Shown: positions 20,227 through 30,453 of the stretch, piece by piece | Position numbering within the stretch: the stretch's first letter is position 1 | Layout: each line of letters opens with the position of its first letter | Origin: Rhynchopus sp. YZ270_cl-10 | Lineage: Eukaryota > Euglenozoa > Diplonemea > Diplonemida > Diplonemidae | Direction: 5' to 3' | Assembly (NCBI GenBank): GCA_964035575.1 | Contig: OZ037907.1 | Location: 806,001-870,000, forward strand | DNA length: 64,000 bases | Made by a program: the position numbers and the translations under genes | Notes under the pieces: generated by a model | What the model was told of the DNA's origin: nothing | Database searches by the model: none | The model's input: only the letters and a program-made list of their open reading frames with translations

Positions 20227-21272
20227 TAATGAACTCTCTCCCTCCTTGCTGGGCCACAATGCAATGACAGTGGCGGGGATTTTGAAACATGGTTAGAGGT
20301 CATTAAACGCTTATTGATGCAAAGTTTTTTTTTTTTGTTCGTATTTATTTTGCTTTTTCTTTGTAACGGAGTATCGTTTTAATTCGCTTTCTTTCTCTAT
20401 AATCAGCGATTTCTTTTGAATATGTAAAAAATGAAGACATCATTTGACTCACCTTTTCCCCATATTTCGGGAGGGGGACACGACCAAATATCAATAACCG
20501 TTTTTTTTTTCCCTGGCAAAATTTGCTTCAGGAGAGAAGGGAGTGGGAGGGCGGGTGTGGTTATTGTCGTGAATAGCATTTTTTTTTTTTTTTTGTATTT
20601 TTTTTTGACATTGTTTTCTTCATATTTTTTTTTCAAAAAAAAAAAAGAAAAAGAAGAAAAAAACAAAATAAGGAAAACAGAGCGATGGTCTTTTAATTTG
20701 CAAAAAAAAAAAAAAAAAAAAAAAAAAATGAAAATGAAAAGGAAAGGAGTCACCCAGATCTTTTAAAAAAGGGAAGTTGTAAAAGTGTAAACCCCACACC
20801 CGGATACCAGGATGTGGACACTTTAAGAGACTCTGCTGGATATATCTCCACCCGCGATCATTGTATCGTCAGCGTGACTGAAAAGATAGTTTCCATTAGA
20901 GAAGAAAATAAGGGAGGATAATAATGGCTGCATTTGTGATAAATTGCCTTATCATAATATATAGTACATAGTACAATACAGTTGTATTGTGTGTATTATG
21001 TATTATAATAAGAAACTATCCAGCCACCACTAGGAAAATGGCGACCTAATAATCACCTTGGGAAAAAAGAAACGAAAAAAAAAAAAAAAAATACCCCCTT
21101 TAAAAAAAAAAGATGTGAATGGGTCTCGCTGAAGGATGCACAGCGCATCCCTTTTCAGAGGAAAAAAAAACAAGTAATTGCTATCGGAAAAAAAACGGGG
21201 TGTGATGTGGAACTCCATCCTGAAAAGAAATACTCTACAACACGCCCAGCATTCTGCTCTTCTGCAGGTATG
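20227..21272. other. Intergenic DNA, no gene supported
   Basis: Long T and A runs. A small hairpin, AAAGTGT...ACACTTT, lies at about 20784-20825. Confidence 0.5.
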
Positions 21273-21557
21273 CTAACGCTCTTCGTACGCTGCCAGACCC
21301 ACTGGGACGCCAGCATCTGAAACGTTCAAGAAGGGGGGGCTGTCCTCTTCATCCAGCACCACCGTGTTCCAGCTCGTTTTTGTCCACAGGCTCCCCACAT
21401 TGTCGTCGTCGTTGGAGCAGTGCGGAAGGAACACAGAATGCACAGACTACAACACATCGATCACACCAGGCACATCAGCACCTCCAGCAAATCGCCAGGA
21501 TGCTACGGTGGTTTCGAAAATCACGCGGAGTTTTCCACAGCACACCCCGCTTTTTTC
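21273..21557 (-). pseudogene. Possible gene relic or orphan exon, unrecognised
   Basis: A GC-rich island in AT-rich DNA. On the minus strand one frame reads as ordinary protein for about 95 codons (for example VIFETTVASWRFAGGADVPG and, later, LWTKTSWNTVVLDEEDS) with a single in-frame TAG near the middle, and ends at a stop. No domain recognised. It could be a decayed gene or an exon pair. Confidence 0.35.
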
Positions 21558-21681
21558 TTAGCAATTAGTTGTTCTTGTTGGTATTGTTATTTTCAACCAC
21601 CTTCCTTCAACCCTTGTAGGGATCAGTTGTTATTTTTTTCGCGAAAACATGAAATTATACATTTCAAGAGAACAAATTAAA

Positions 21682-22205
21682 AAGGGTCCTTATTTGCATT
21701 TTTGGGCTCCGCCCGTGCAGTGGTGGGGTCAATCTCGAAAATTGGACAATTTTTTGACCACTTAAATTTTGAGAAATATGAGCCCGGTTGCTTATACGTG
21801 GGGCCCATTTTTGGCTAAAATTTTCCTCAAAATCAGGTTTTGTAAAATTGACCCTTTACTCCCCCCCCACATCGATTTCAATACTATACCTTACTTCACC
21901 TACGGTTGCCCTTACAGGGGGGGTGAAGGAAGGTAAGTTGAAAAAGGGTCCTTATTTGCATTTTTGGGCTCCGCCCGTGCAGTGGTGGGGTCAATCTCGA
22001 AAATTGGACAATTTTTTGACCACTTAAATTTTGAGAAATATGAGCCCGGTTGCTTATACGTGGGGCCCATTTTTGGCTAAAATTTTCCTCAAAATCAGGT
22101 TTTGTAAAATTGACCCTTTACTCCCCCCCCACATCGATTTCAATACTATACCTTACTTCACCTACGGTTGCCCTTACAGGGGGGGTGAAGGAAGGTAAGT
22201 TGAAA
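21682..22205. repeat. Tandem duplication, two 262-bp units
   Basis: The unit starting AAGGGTCCTTATTTGCATTT and ending GTGAAGGAAGGTAAGTTGAA occurs twice head to tail (21682-21943 and 21944-22205). I see no difference between copies, so the duplication is recent or homogenised. Each unit contains the same 50-odd codon frame, which I do not regard as a gene. Confidence 0.9.
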
Positions 22206-22917
22206 AAGAAAAATCAGGGAGATTACATAGAAGAAAAGCGAGGAAGAATCACGAAATAACACAATTGTCGTTTTTTTGTATTGTTTGATCTCGACAAAAC
22301 CTCCCCACCAAAAAAAAAAGGCGGGTTTTTTTTTTTTTTGTGTTCAACTGTCATCTGAAGGGGGTGTATTCTTTCTTTGTGTGCATCAATAAATGACCAT
22401 CGGTCAAAAATAAGATTTAATCAATTTCATGTCATTTCCAATCAAAGACCAGAAAAACACACAAAATTTAAAAAAAAAACAGACACACACACGAAAAGTC
22501 ACTCCAAAGGCTAGCACGTTGACAGTTTTCATTTTTAAAAAAAAATAACTTTGCGGAAAAAAGAACTACCCGGTTTCTTTTTCTTGCTTTCAATTGTTCG
22601 ACATTTTTTTCTTGTACAAACTCACTCGTAGAGAACGATTCAATACACCTTTTTTCTGCAAAAAAGGATACGTACGGGGTTTTTTGGTCAAGGGATGGGA
22701 AAAGGAGAAGAGTGAAAGAAAGACGCGACACAACGTTGCCAGGTAAAGAAGACACCCAGGGAGGAGAGAGTAGGCTCTTGCTGTAACCCGTTGCCGGGTT
22801 TTTGTTCAATACTCATGCAAACACATCCCTCGTATATTTATTTTTTTTTTACGAAAACAACAAAAAAAAGATCACACTTTTTTGTTGCCGAAGAAAATAA
22901 CAAAAGAAATGTTTTAT

Positions 22918-22950
22918 AAGATGAACCTAAGCCTCTCATTGCTTAGTTCA
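22918..22950 (+). repeat. Class B hairpin element, copy B3
   Basis: AAGATGAACCTAAGC, CTCTCATT, GCTTAGTTCA. Confidence 0.75.
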
Positions 22951-22985
22951 GAAGGGGTAACAACGTTTTTACCTTTTTAAGTATT

Positions 22986-23095
22986 TTCATCATATGCAAT
23001 CAATAAATTGATAGTATATGGTGAGGGATCAACAAAAATGGTCCCATCTTTCTTTTTATGTTGTGTGTTTTGCAAAACGTAGAAAAGAAAAGTAA
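22986..23095 (+). repeat. Dispersed 100-bp repeat, copy 1
   Basis: Shares TATGCAATCAATAAATTGAT, GAGGGATCAACAAAAA, CCCATCTTTCTTTTTATG and TTTTGCAAAACGTA with 29949-30045, in the same order and spacing. Confidence 0.75.
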
Positions 23096-24374
23096 AATGC
23101 TTCGTGCACAAGTTGAAACTTCAGTAGATTGGTTTCTGATATTAACCCTGTTTCAGTCCTAAGAATCATACAGTTGTATTCAAAAGGGTGGACATCTTCA
23201 GTGATTTCCCTTTAAATGGTGGGTGAATATCGTGAAACCGATGTTCGTGTGAACATTTGGTACCTTCTACTTCAGTTTTTTGTTTCGGGAATACACAAAA
23301 TACAAAAGTTTTTTTTTTCTTTTTTCTTATTCCTTTCTCTGTCCTTACTGGATGTAATGTCTGATCACCAGGAGGAAGAGTAACCTAAAGAGTCTTGGTC
23401 TTGATGGCTGCCGTGTATACGTATAGTATTCCGTGCAATAATTGCTACCAATCCAAACAAATACCAACACATCCTGTATGTGTATCAGATAGAAAACCTC
23501 AGCAAACACACAAGAAAGAGAAATAAAATAAAAGTAAAAAATAGAAAAGTGAAAAACATACTGAATTTTCTGGACTTAGTAGTTCGCCGTCCAAGCAATG
23601 ATTAAAACCAGTTTAATCATCCATTGTCCATTGTATTGAAACACCTACACAAAGACTAGAGTAGTACAAAGAGATAGCAAAACGTGCATTGCAAACAATT
23701 TAATATGTGTCCTGGAGTCTTAGTCTCAAGGCTATTGTCCCTTAAAAAATGGGAAAGCTAAGATGCCCACCAAGACCAAATCGCTCCTGCGAGAAAAATA
23801 CTCATCACTAGTGACATAGTACGCGTTGAGTACAACCATATAAACTGCGTCGTGGACATTACCATTGGTAAACCACGACCAAATTACTACTGCGATATAC
23901 CTATTATCTTCGTTCTTTTTTTTTTCCAAAGTTTTGCGGTTTTTGTAGTAGGCCTACAGACTGCACAGCTTACCCAGGGTGTGGCAATGTAATACATTGG
24001 TCTGACGCTTTTTAAAAAAAAATGGGGGTTTTCCTTAAACTCGGTGTAGCTGTGTCGGGTCTTTCCGTCAACCATTTTTCTCCTATTTGTTTCCTTGAGT
24101 ATCACACTCTGTCCTTGAAAGAGCTGCAGTTGTCTGAAGAAATATGCCTCAACCCCAAAGTAGTTTTCCAATGGGAGGAAAGATTTTCAGGTTTTGACTG
24201 TTCACAATATTGTGTCATAACACGTTTAAAAAAAAAGAAATACAATATAAATAGGAGTATGGGGGTTGCTTGTAACTGTTTGGAGATGGTTTTTTCTTTT
24301 AAAAGAAAGAAAAACTGTTCTCCTCTTTGGTTCTTGAAATACGATAATAGGAGAAATAAAAGAGAACAAAAATG

Positions 24375-24404
24375 AATAGGCTGCACGACGCAGAGAGGCC
24401 TATT
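24375..24404 (-). repeat. Possible hairpin element in the opposite orientation
   Basis: AATAGG ... CCTATT stem around a loop containing GCAGAGAGG, the reverse complement of the CCTCTCTGC-type loop. This is the only candidate I found lying the other way round. Confidence 0.35.
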
Positions 24405-25045
24405 GAGTACGCACTGTCTGCTGGTTGATTGTTTTTTTTTGTTTTTTGCTTTTTTGAAAACTTAATCTCAATGCTCCAGATATAATATTACCACAAGTTT
24501 CACAAGGGAATTACTGGATTTCACATATAAAATTATCTTCGTTCGTTAGAGAAGATCATGAGAAAAAAAAAATCGGGCCTAGTTTTGTGCGTTCCAAGAC
24601 CGGAGGGGGGAAAATGTTGAGGGCGAGGTGAAGACTAGTTGCATCTTCGCATGTAAGAAGAAATGGGTAAGGGAACTACTAGGGAAACTGATAACATGCT
24701 TTGACAGAAAAGAAAAATGGTGGTCAGAAAAAATTTTAAAAAGTTGTTGTGCTTTTTCTTTTTTTGTTGCGCGCGGGGGGGAAATGGAAACCAATGAAAG
24801 TCTGTAGCAAAGGAGAGAGGCAAATATTTTTTGATTTTATTTTTAAAACCTCCGCATCCATGCATACCCTAACTCACTCAAGAATCTAAATAAGGGGGGG
24901 GGAGGGCAAGACTGAAACTAATAACCGTGGAAAAACAAACGACGCCGACCAAAGAAGGTAGCAAAATCGATAGCAGATTCCTTTTTTTTTTTGAGTCTGT
25001 CGATAAAAAGGGTGATAAGACGCGATTCACCCCTTATCCGCCACA
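24405..25045. other. Intergenic DNA, nothing recognised
   Basis: AT-rich sequence with homopolymer runs. No feature supported. Confidence 0.5.
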
Positions 25046-25106
25046 CACGGTTGTCAGGTCCAGGTGGGTGAGCACGCTGCTTACCCACCTGGACCGTACA
25101 ACCGTG
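25046..25106. repeat. Strong imperfect hairpin (61 nt)
   Basis: CACGGTTGT, a 2-nt mismatch, GGTCCAGGTGGGT, then a loop near ACGCT, and back through ACCCACCTGGACC, a 2-nt mismatch and ACAACCGTG. GC-rich in an AT-rich setting. It could be a fold-back insertion or a structured RNA of pre-miRNA size; nothing here decides. Confidence 0.6.
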
Positions 25107-25575
25107 CACCAACTGTAGCTTTAAAACAAAGAAAACGAAAAAGCAAGATGCAATCGTATTCTCGCACAAAAAATACAAAAAACAAAATAGGACAGTATAA
25201 ATATACCCCAGTACACACTGTGGGGATTTACTTTGAGATTTTTTTTTTTCTTTTGTAAACTAAACGCGCGAGTGTCCCTCACCTTCGTGTAACCTTCAAA
25301 AATACTCAGCAGAGCACCGACGGTTGTTTTGTAATGTTTCAGCATTATTTATTTATTTTTTGCTGTCGTACATTTATTTTTTTTTTGAAAAATTGAAAAA
25401 TTGATGACGTGTAGACACCTCGCTTTTTTCTCGAACTCCCACGCAGCCTTTCCTCTCGCCTATCTCTCGTTTCGTGGAGACCGCTTTTTTTCTGAAGTGC
25501 TTCGCTTTGCACATACATTTCGATATCCCGTTCTTAACTCTTTCAAAACACTCAATAACACTCAATAAGTTCGGA

Positions 25576-25608
25576 TAAGGTGAACCCAAGACTCTCTGTG
25601 CTTAGTCA
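25576..25608 (+). repeat. Class B hairpin element, copy B4
   Basis: AAGGTGAACCCAAGA, CTCTCTGTG, CTTAGTCA. Confidence 0.7.
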
Positions 25609-26771
25609 AAAAAAAGGAAGGGTGGTACCACATTGAAGGATCAAGCCTTGTAGAACACAAGGGAAGCATCATCAAAATGCAGCAATAACCGCTGTCAGGG
25701 GAGGGGAGGGGAGGGAGAGTATACACAACTGTGCAAATATTGGCGTCAGACCCCTTAAGCCTAAGGGGATTGGGAAAGAGGGTGAGGAGAAAATTGGTAA
25801 AAAGGGTTTTTTGAAGAGAAATTTGTAGGTTCTCTCTGATTTGCTCTGGTTAAAGAGGGGGAAGGGGGGGGGAAAAGGTTTTGGAAGTTACACTTACCAA
25901 GAGAGAAGGGGGAAAAAAAATGGGTGTTTTGGTATGTTTGAAAGCATCTCCATTCGCCACCTTTTGAAAAAAAATGGCAGAATGGTTTTCATATACCGTG
26001 ACGAACTGAACCTCAAGACATGCTGTACCTTTTTTTTGTGGAAGCACGTAGTAAAAAGTAGAAACGAGCGGATTTTTTTTTCGGGAAAAAAAAATTTTAG
26101 GAAAAAAAATACATCTGTAGTGGGTGTAATATGTAATTAACAAATGACAAAATAATATTCGTGATAAACAAAACAAAACAAAAAGGATATAACAAAATAT
26201 GAAGAAATGCGTTAGTTACGAAAGAGCGTGTTTTCATGTTTCCTTAGAAAATATTTTTTTTGAGGTAATTTTAAAAGAAGGCTTTTGAAAACATTTTTTT
26301 GTTCGACAATCACCCTAAAAGCCTGGGGCCTAGGGTCAGTTTGATATTCGAATATTTGTACTGCATAAAACTGAGATTTTTTTTTTAGTCTCAACTGCAA
26401 AATACAGTACAAAAATGGGGGAACAAAAAGGAGGGGAAAACAATGGGGGGACGAATAGCGCAGAAAAAAAAAAAACTTAAGCGAATTGCGTTGGCCCCTT
26501 TTTTATTATTTCTTCGCATTGAAGGAAAAAGGGCTTTTGCACACAGAGGTGTACAAGAGAGAAGGAGGAGAGGAAACACACACACACACACCCATCCATC
26601 CATCCATCCACCGGAAGTTGCGACATGCTGACATGCAATGAGACCCCCTATGGATTAACGGTAACGTAATGTGTATCGAAAGGGAAAAAATGTTTCAAAA
26701 AAAATGATGAAAAAAAGTGAACAACCTGGCGAGACAAATATCAACGAAAAATGGGGGGAAAAGAGAACCTG

Positions 26772-26807
26772 AAAGATGAATCGAGCCTCACACAGATACA
26801 CATCGTT
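26772..26807 (+). repeat. Class D hairpin element, copy D3 (divergent)
   Basis: AAAGATGAATCGAGCCTCAC then ACAGATACACATCG. Confidence 0.5.
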
Positions 26808-26850
26808 GGAAGAAAAGCAACCGACAGATGATGAGGAAAATAATAAGTTG

Positions 26851-26880
26851 TAAGACGAATATGCCTCGCTTACACATCTT
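26851..26880 (+). repeat. Class D hairpin element, copy D4
   Basis: TAAGACGAATATGCCTCGCT then TACACATCTT; outer stem AAGA.G / C.TCTT. Confidence 0.65.
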
Positions 26881-26910
26881 GTATATAAAAAAAGAAGAAG
26901 AAAAATTGGT

Positions 26911-26939
26911 GGGATGAACCTCTCGTAAGCCTTTCGTCA
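26911..26939 (+). repeat. Class B-like hairpin element, degenerate
   Basis: GGGATGAACCTCTCGTAAGC then CTTTCGTCA. It keeps the GATGAACCT head and a CTCTCGT core but the stem is poor. Confidence 0.35.
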
Positions 26940-27424
26940 AAATAAAAAAAAAGAAGAACACATTACTGATAAGCAATTTGGGGGAATGGGGAAGGATGGG
27001 GACGCTACTTCCTTTTAAGGTCGCAAAGGAAAGAGGGGAGTAAAAAAAAATATGCAGTAGTCCAAATAACTTGACACAGTATTTTTTTTGGGGGGGTAAT
27101 TTGACGTCTTTTTTTTGGGGGCCTCCAACTCTTATTACTCATCGGTTTCAGGGGCTTTTAAACTCTCTTTTCAAAGTTCTTTTCCATTTTTTTTCCATCG
27201 CTGTACTTCGCTATCGGTCAAACATATTTGGACCACTGGATAATAAAAAAAACAACTTTGGTGTTCTTTTGAAGGAAAAGACATTGGATACTTGCTTTTT
27301 TTTTTTGCCCCGAAACTGTGGTAAAGTTTTGCAACATCGAGAGAGGGGGTGGTGGGAATTGGTAGGAAGGAAGACAGAATGTAGAGGGGAAAAGGGGGGT
27401 GTTTTGAGTACATTAAAATAATTT

Positions 27425-27492
27425 GGCTTCAAATACAAAAGCCCTCTTGTGACAGTGTACGTTTTGGTACAATGACCGGTGCACCGGGTCAT
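27425..27492 (+). repeat. Class C hairpin element, copy C5
   Basis: GGCTTCAAATACAAAAGCCC, TCTTGTGACAGTGTACG, GGTACAATGACCGG, then CACCGGGTCAT. Confidence 0.7.
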
Positions 27493-27558
27493 TTGGGGTT
27501 TGTCACGAAATGGGCAAAACCAGACAAATTGTTTAGCAATCAATTTGGGGGGAAATGT

Positions 27559-27595
27559 CGGATGAACTGAAGCCTTATGTGGTTTGGTCACCTTT
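27559..27595 (+). repeat. Class B hairpin element, copy B5
   Basis: CGGATGAACTGAAGCCTTAT then GTGGTTTGGTCACCT. Confidence 0.6.
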
Positions 27596-28027
27596 AAAAA
27601 AAGGGGTATTCTCTTCTGTGATGGTCATCCTATTCACATCAACGATAATATAAATTTGGAAAAATAAATTCGTATTTCATAATTTGACACTATTATCTTC
27701 GTTTTAACAAAACTTATCGACAAATCACCAAAAAGAGTGGTTCTGAACACAACGTTGTTAAGGGCTTTCATGTTTTCGATTTACACTTTATGTGTCACTG
27801 GGTTGTTTATTAACACCATGTGTATGGGGGAAAAGTGTGCAATAAAAAGAGAAAAGGGGGAAAAAATAAAGAAAATGCGAAAGGCATTTGAGAAAGAAGC
27901 CAGAGCGAGTTGGAAAGCTTAGAAGGTATGAAAGGGCTGCTCGAACGCAGAACAATTCTATTCTTTGAAGCGACTGCGGGGGGGAGGGGGTGGGGGGAAA
28001 AAGAGGGGAAAAAGAAAGAAAAGTTTA

Positions 28028-28066
28028 TATGATGAACATAAGCCTCTCGACTACTTAGTCATCTTG
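28028..28066 (+). repeat. Class B hairpin element, copy B6
   Basis: TATGATGAACATAAGCCTCT then CGACTACTTAGTCATCTTG; GATGA pairs with TCATC. Confidence 0.7.
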
Positions 28067-28092
28067 CAAAAACTGGTTAAGATGGATGTGTA

Positions 28093-28208
28093 ATGGTGGC
28101 AGTATTATGATGGGAGCCCATTGGAATACGCAAAGTACATCAACAATACATGTATTGTTGATGTATTTTGCGTATTCCAATGTGCTCCTATCATAATACT
28201 GCCACCAT
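28093..28208. mobile_element. TA-flanked palindromic MITE, ATGGTGGCAG family, copy 2 (116 bp)
   Basis: Almost perfect palindrome: ATGGTGGCAGTATTATGATG in, AATACATGTATT at the centre, and CATCATAATACTGCCACCAT-type sequence out (with few mismatches). TA on both sides. Each arm matches the left half of the element at 20159. Confidence 0.8.
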
Positions 28209-28252
28209 TATGTATGTGCCTCGTGCATATGTGCATCCCAGAAAAGCTTTGG

Positions 28253-28289
28253 TAAGATAACCCTGAGCCTCACATTGCACAGTCACCTT
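28253..28289 (+). repeat. Class B hairpin element, copy B7
   Basis: TAAGATAACCCTGAGCCTCA then CATTGCACAGTCACCTT. It lies only 45 bp from the palindromic MITE. Confidence 0.65.
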
Positions 28290-28685
28290 TTCAAAAAAAG
28301 GAGGGGGGGAAAAAATGTAAAACAGATTGGAGCAGAATGCATGTGAAAACCTTTCGACAAAAAGAACAGCTGTTTTTTCCGTAACAACACCAGAGGAAAA
28401 TGGGATACAAAAAAGGGGGTAATTTTTTATGAAGTTATTTTCATGATTTTGCATAATTTTGTTTTTGTTTTTGAGGGTGTTTGTTCTTGGTTGTGTTTTC
28501 TCGTTTTTTGTGTTTTGTTTTATAAAAAGGGGGCAATTGAAAAAAAGGAGGGGAAGGAAGGGGGGTGACAGGGCGTCACTAAGATACCGGCCGCTGATGG
28601 CTTCCCATTCAGTGGCTCGATGTATTTCTTTGTTTTCCCTTTTTTGTGTTGTAGTTTTGTTTTTTTTTATATAAATTGTTAGAAC

Positions 28686-28714
28686 TATGTAGTTGCCACC
28701 TGTACAAGCTCCAC
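28686..28714 (+). repeat. Class A hairpin element, copy A4
   Basis: ATGTAGTTGCCACCTGTAC then AAGCTCCACT; closing stem as in class A with the first bases changed. Confidence 0.6.
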
Positions 28715-30453
28715 TTTCGTTGTAAAAAGTTCTTTGTAAAAACTCCCCTCAATATTCACGTTATCCTTATATTCACACTTATTATGCACACAATTTTTAA
28801 TTCCCCAAATTCCCCAAAAAAAAATTTTTAGCAGGACAGGGTTATCTGTGTCGTCTGTTGTGGCTGCTAAGACGTTCCTCAATAGAGCTGATTTCTTTTT
28901 TTTTGTTTCATTTCGATGAATTTCGATAAAAAAAAAATAGATAAAATTCCCTCATTTCCTTGGGTGCAACAACGCCTGGAGAGAGGTGGTCTGCGTCAGG
29001 AGAGCTTTCCCTATGAATAGTATATGTGTGCAAAAGTTACTTGTGTCTCTTCGTCTCAAAGTTTCGTGTTGCATTGAAGCATCCACACAAAAAAAAAAAT
29101 GAGTTCCCCTTAAACCTTCATCTTGAATTTGAAGTATGTGTGTAAACGGCTTCAAAAAAAAAGGGAACACATTTTTTTTTTCTTTTTTGACAGAACACTA
29201 AAAAAAGCTAACTGACGCGCGTTGTTGAAAGCGATGGGAAAGAGCGAAAAGAGCAACAAAAAAAAAAAAATCAGTATCAAAGAGAGAGAGAGAGAGAGAG
29301 AGGAACTGCCAAAAGGAAATAACCCTTCAGAGCACAACACATTGTTATTGTTTAAAAAAAAGCGGGGTTTTGCCCATAAAAAAAGGGAGAATAAAGAGGG
29401 GAAGAAGATTTCAATAAACAGCAGAACAGCAGAACAGAAGTAAGAAATGACTAAAACTACGCGTCTGGGATCCTTTTTTGTTTTCTTTTTTTTCTTTTTT
29501 TTTTTTGAGAGCTGCGTGGAGTGGGTAGGGGGAAAGTATGTGGAACCACATAAAAACAGAGGATGAGGGAGGATTTCACAACCGGTATTTGGAGTGGAGG
29601 GATAATAACAAAAAGGGAAGAAAAAAAAAGAGTAGTTGAAAACGTACTTAAAACGCATCTCAGTCGAGCTCTTTGCAAAGGGTGAGACGGGAGTAGTCCG
29701 TACCATCAGAGAACAGAGGCGGTTCACAACCGCTCGGCGAATCACACGACTTCTTTGTACCCCTAGCCTAGGCTTTTTTTTAACGGCCAAAAAAGGAAAA
29801 ACTATAATTTTGCACAAAAAATGCAAGCGGTGAATATAAAGATGTGCGAAGAGATTATTGTGCTGGAAATAAAGAATTTTTTGAAATGAATGAGCCGCTT
29901 TGGGGCACAAACACACATCTCTTTATCAAAAAAAGAAAGGTATTTCAACATATGCAATCAATAAATTGATAGCATAGGAGGGATCAACAAAAAATGTTCC
30001 CATCTTTCTTTTTATGTGGTATGTTTTGCAAAACGTAACAAAAAAAGAAACAAAAAAAGCAATAATACCAAACCAGCGCATTTCCTGAGTCTACCCGGGT
30101 AATAATATGTACTGAAACAAAAACCACCCTTCCCTCAGGGTAGATTTTCATAGCCCAAACGATTACTTCGATTACTATTTTCTATTTTTTTTTCGTTAAA
30201 AACAGAGTTTTTTTTTTTTGCCCGATCAGCAAAAGTTGCGAAATACAAAAAAACAGCAAATCAAAAAGGGGGGGAAAGGGGGTGTCTTGTACGTAAACAG
30301 AGACACCCCTGTACGATATTCGCTTAGCAATTTCATTGTAGACCCTGCTGCAACAAAAAGCAAATAAAGAGGGGAATCGGTTCTCTGAGAGATTCTGAAT
30401 TGAATAAATAAAAAATCAAAAAAAAAAAAAAAAAAAAAGGGAAAATGACTATA
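28715..30453. other. Intergenic DNA, no gene supported
   Basis: Holds (GA)n at about 29282-29301, long A and T runs, and a dispersed repeat copy at 29949. Confidence 0.5.
29949..30045 (+). repeat. Dispersed 100-bp repeat, copy 2
   Basis: Partner of 22986-23095, about 88-90% identical by eye. Confidence 0.75.

Larger units (their letters stand above)
22206..24374. other. Intergenic DNA, no gene supported
   Basis: Homopolymer-rich. Two similar 28-bp motifs (ACCAAGACCAAATCGCTCCT at about 23769 and ACCACGACCAAATTACTACT at about 23872) may be part of an RNA gene or a degenerate repeat; I cannot assign them. Confidence 0.4.
25107..26906. other. Intergenic DNA, hairpin elements only
   Basis: No supported gene. 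A (CA)n run followed by (CATC)n-type repeats lies at about 26577-26610. Confidence 0.5.

Noticed and set aside
23732-23929. A 65-codon minus-strand frame with a membrane-like stretch as an exon
   Set aside because: No family match, no joining exon found, and the underlying DNA shows degenerate internal repeats.
29152-29916. A 254-codon minus-strand frame
   Set aside because: Made of A/T runs and a (GA)n stretch giving Phe-, Lys- and Ser-Leu-rich translation; not protein-like.
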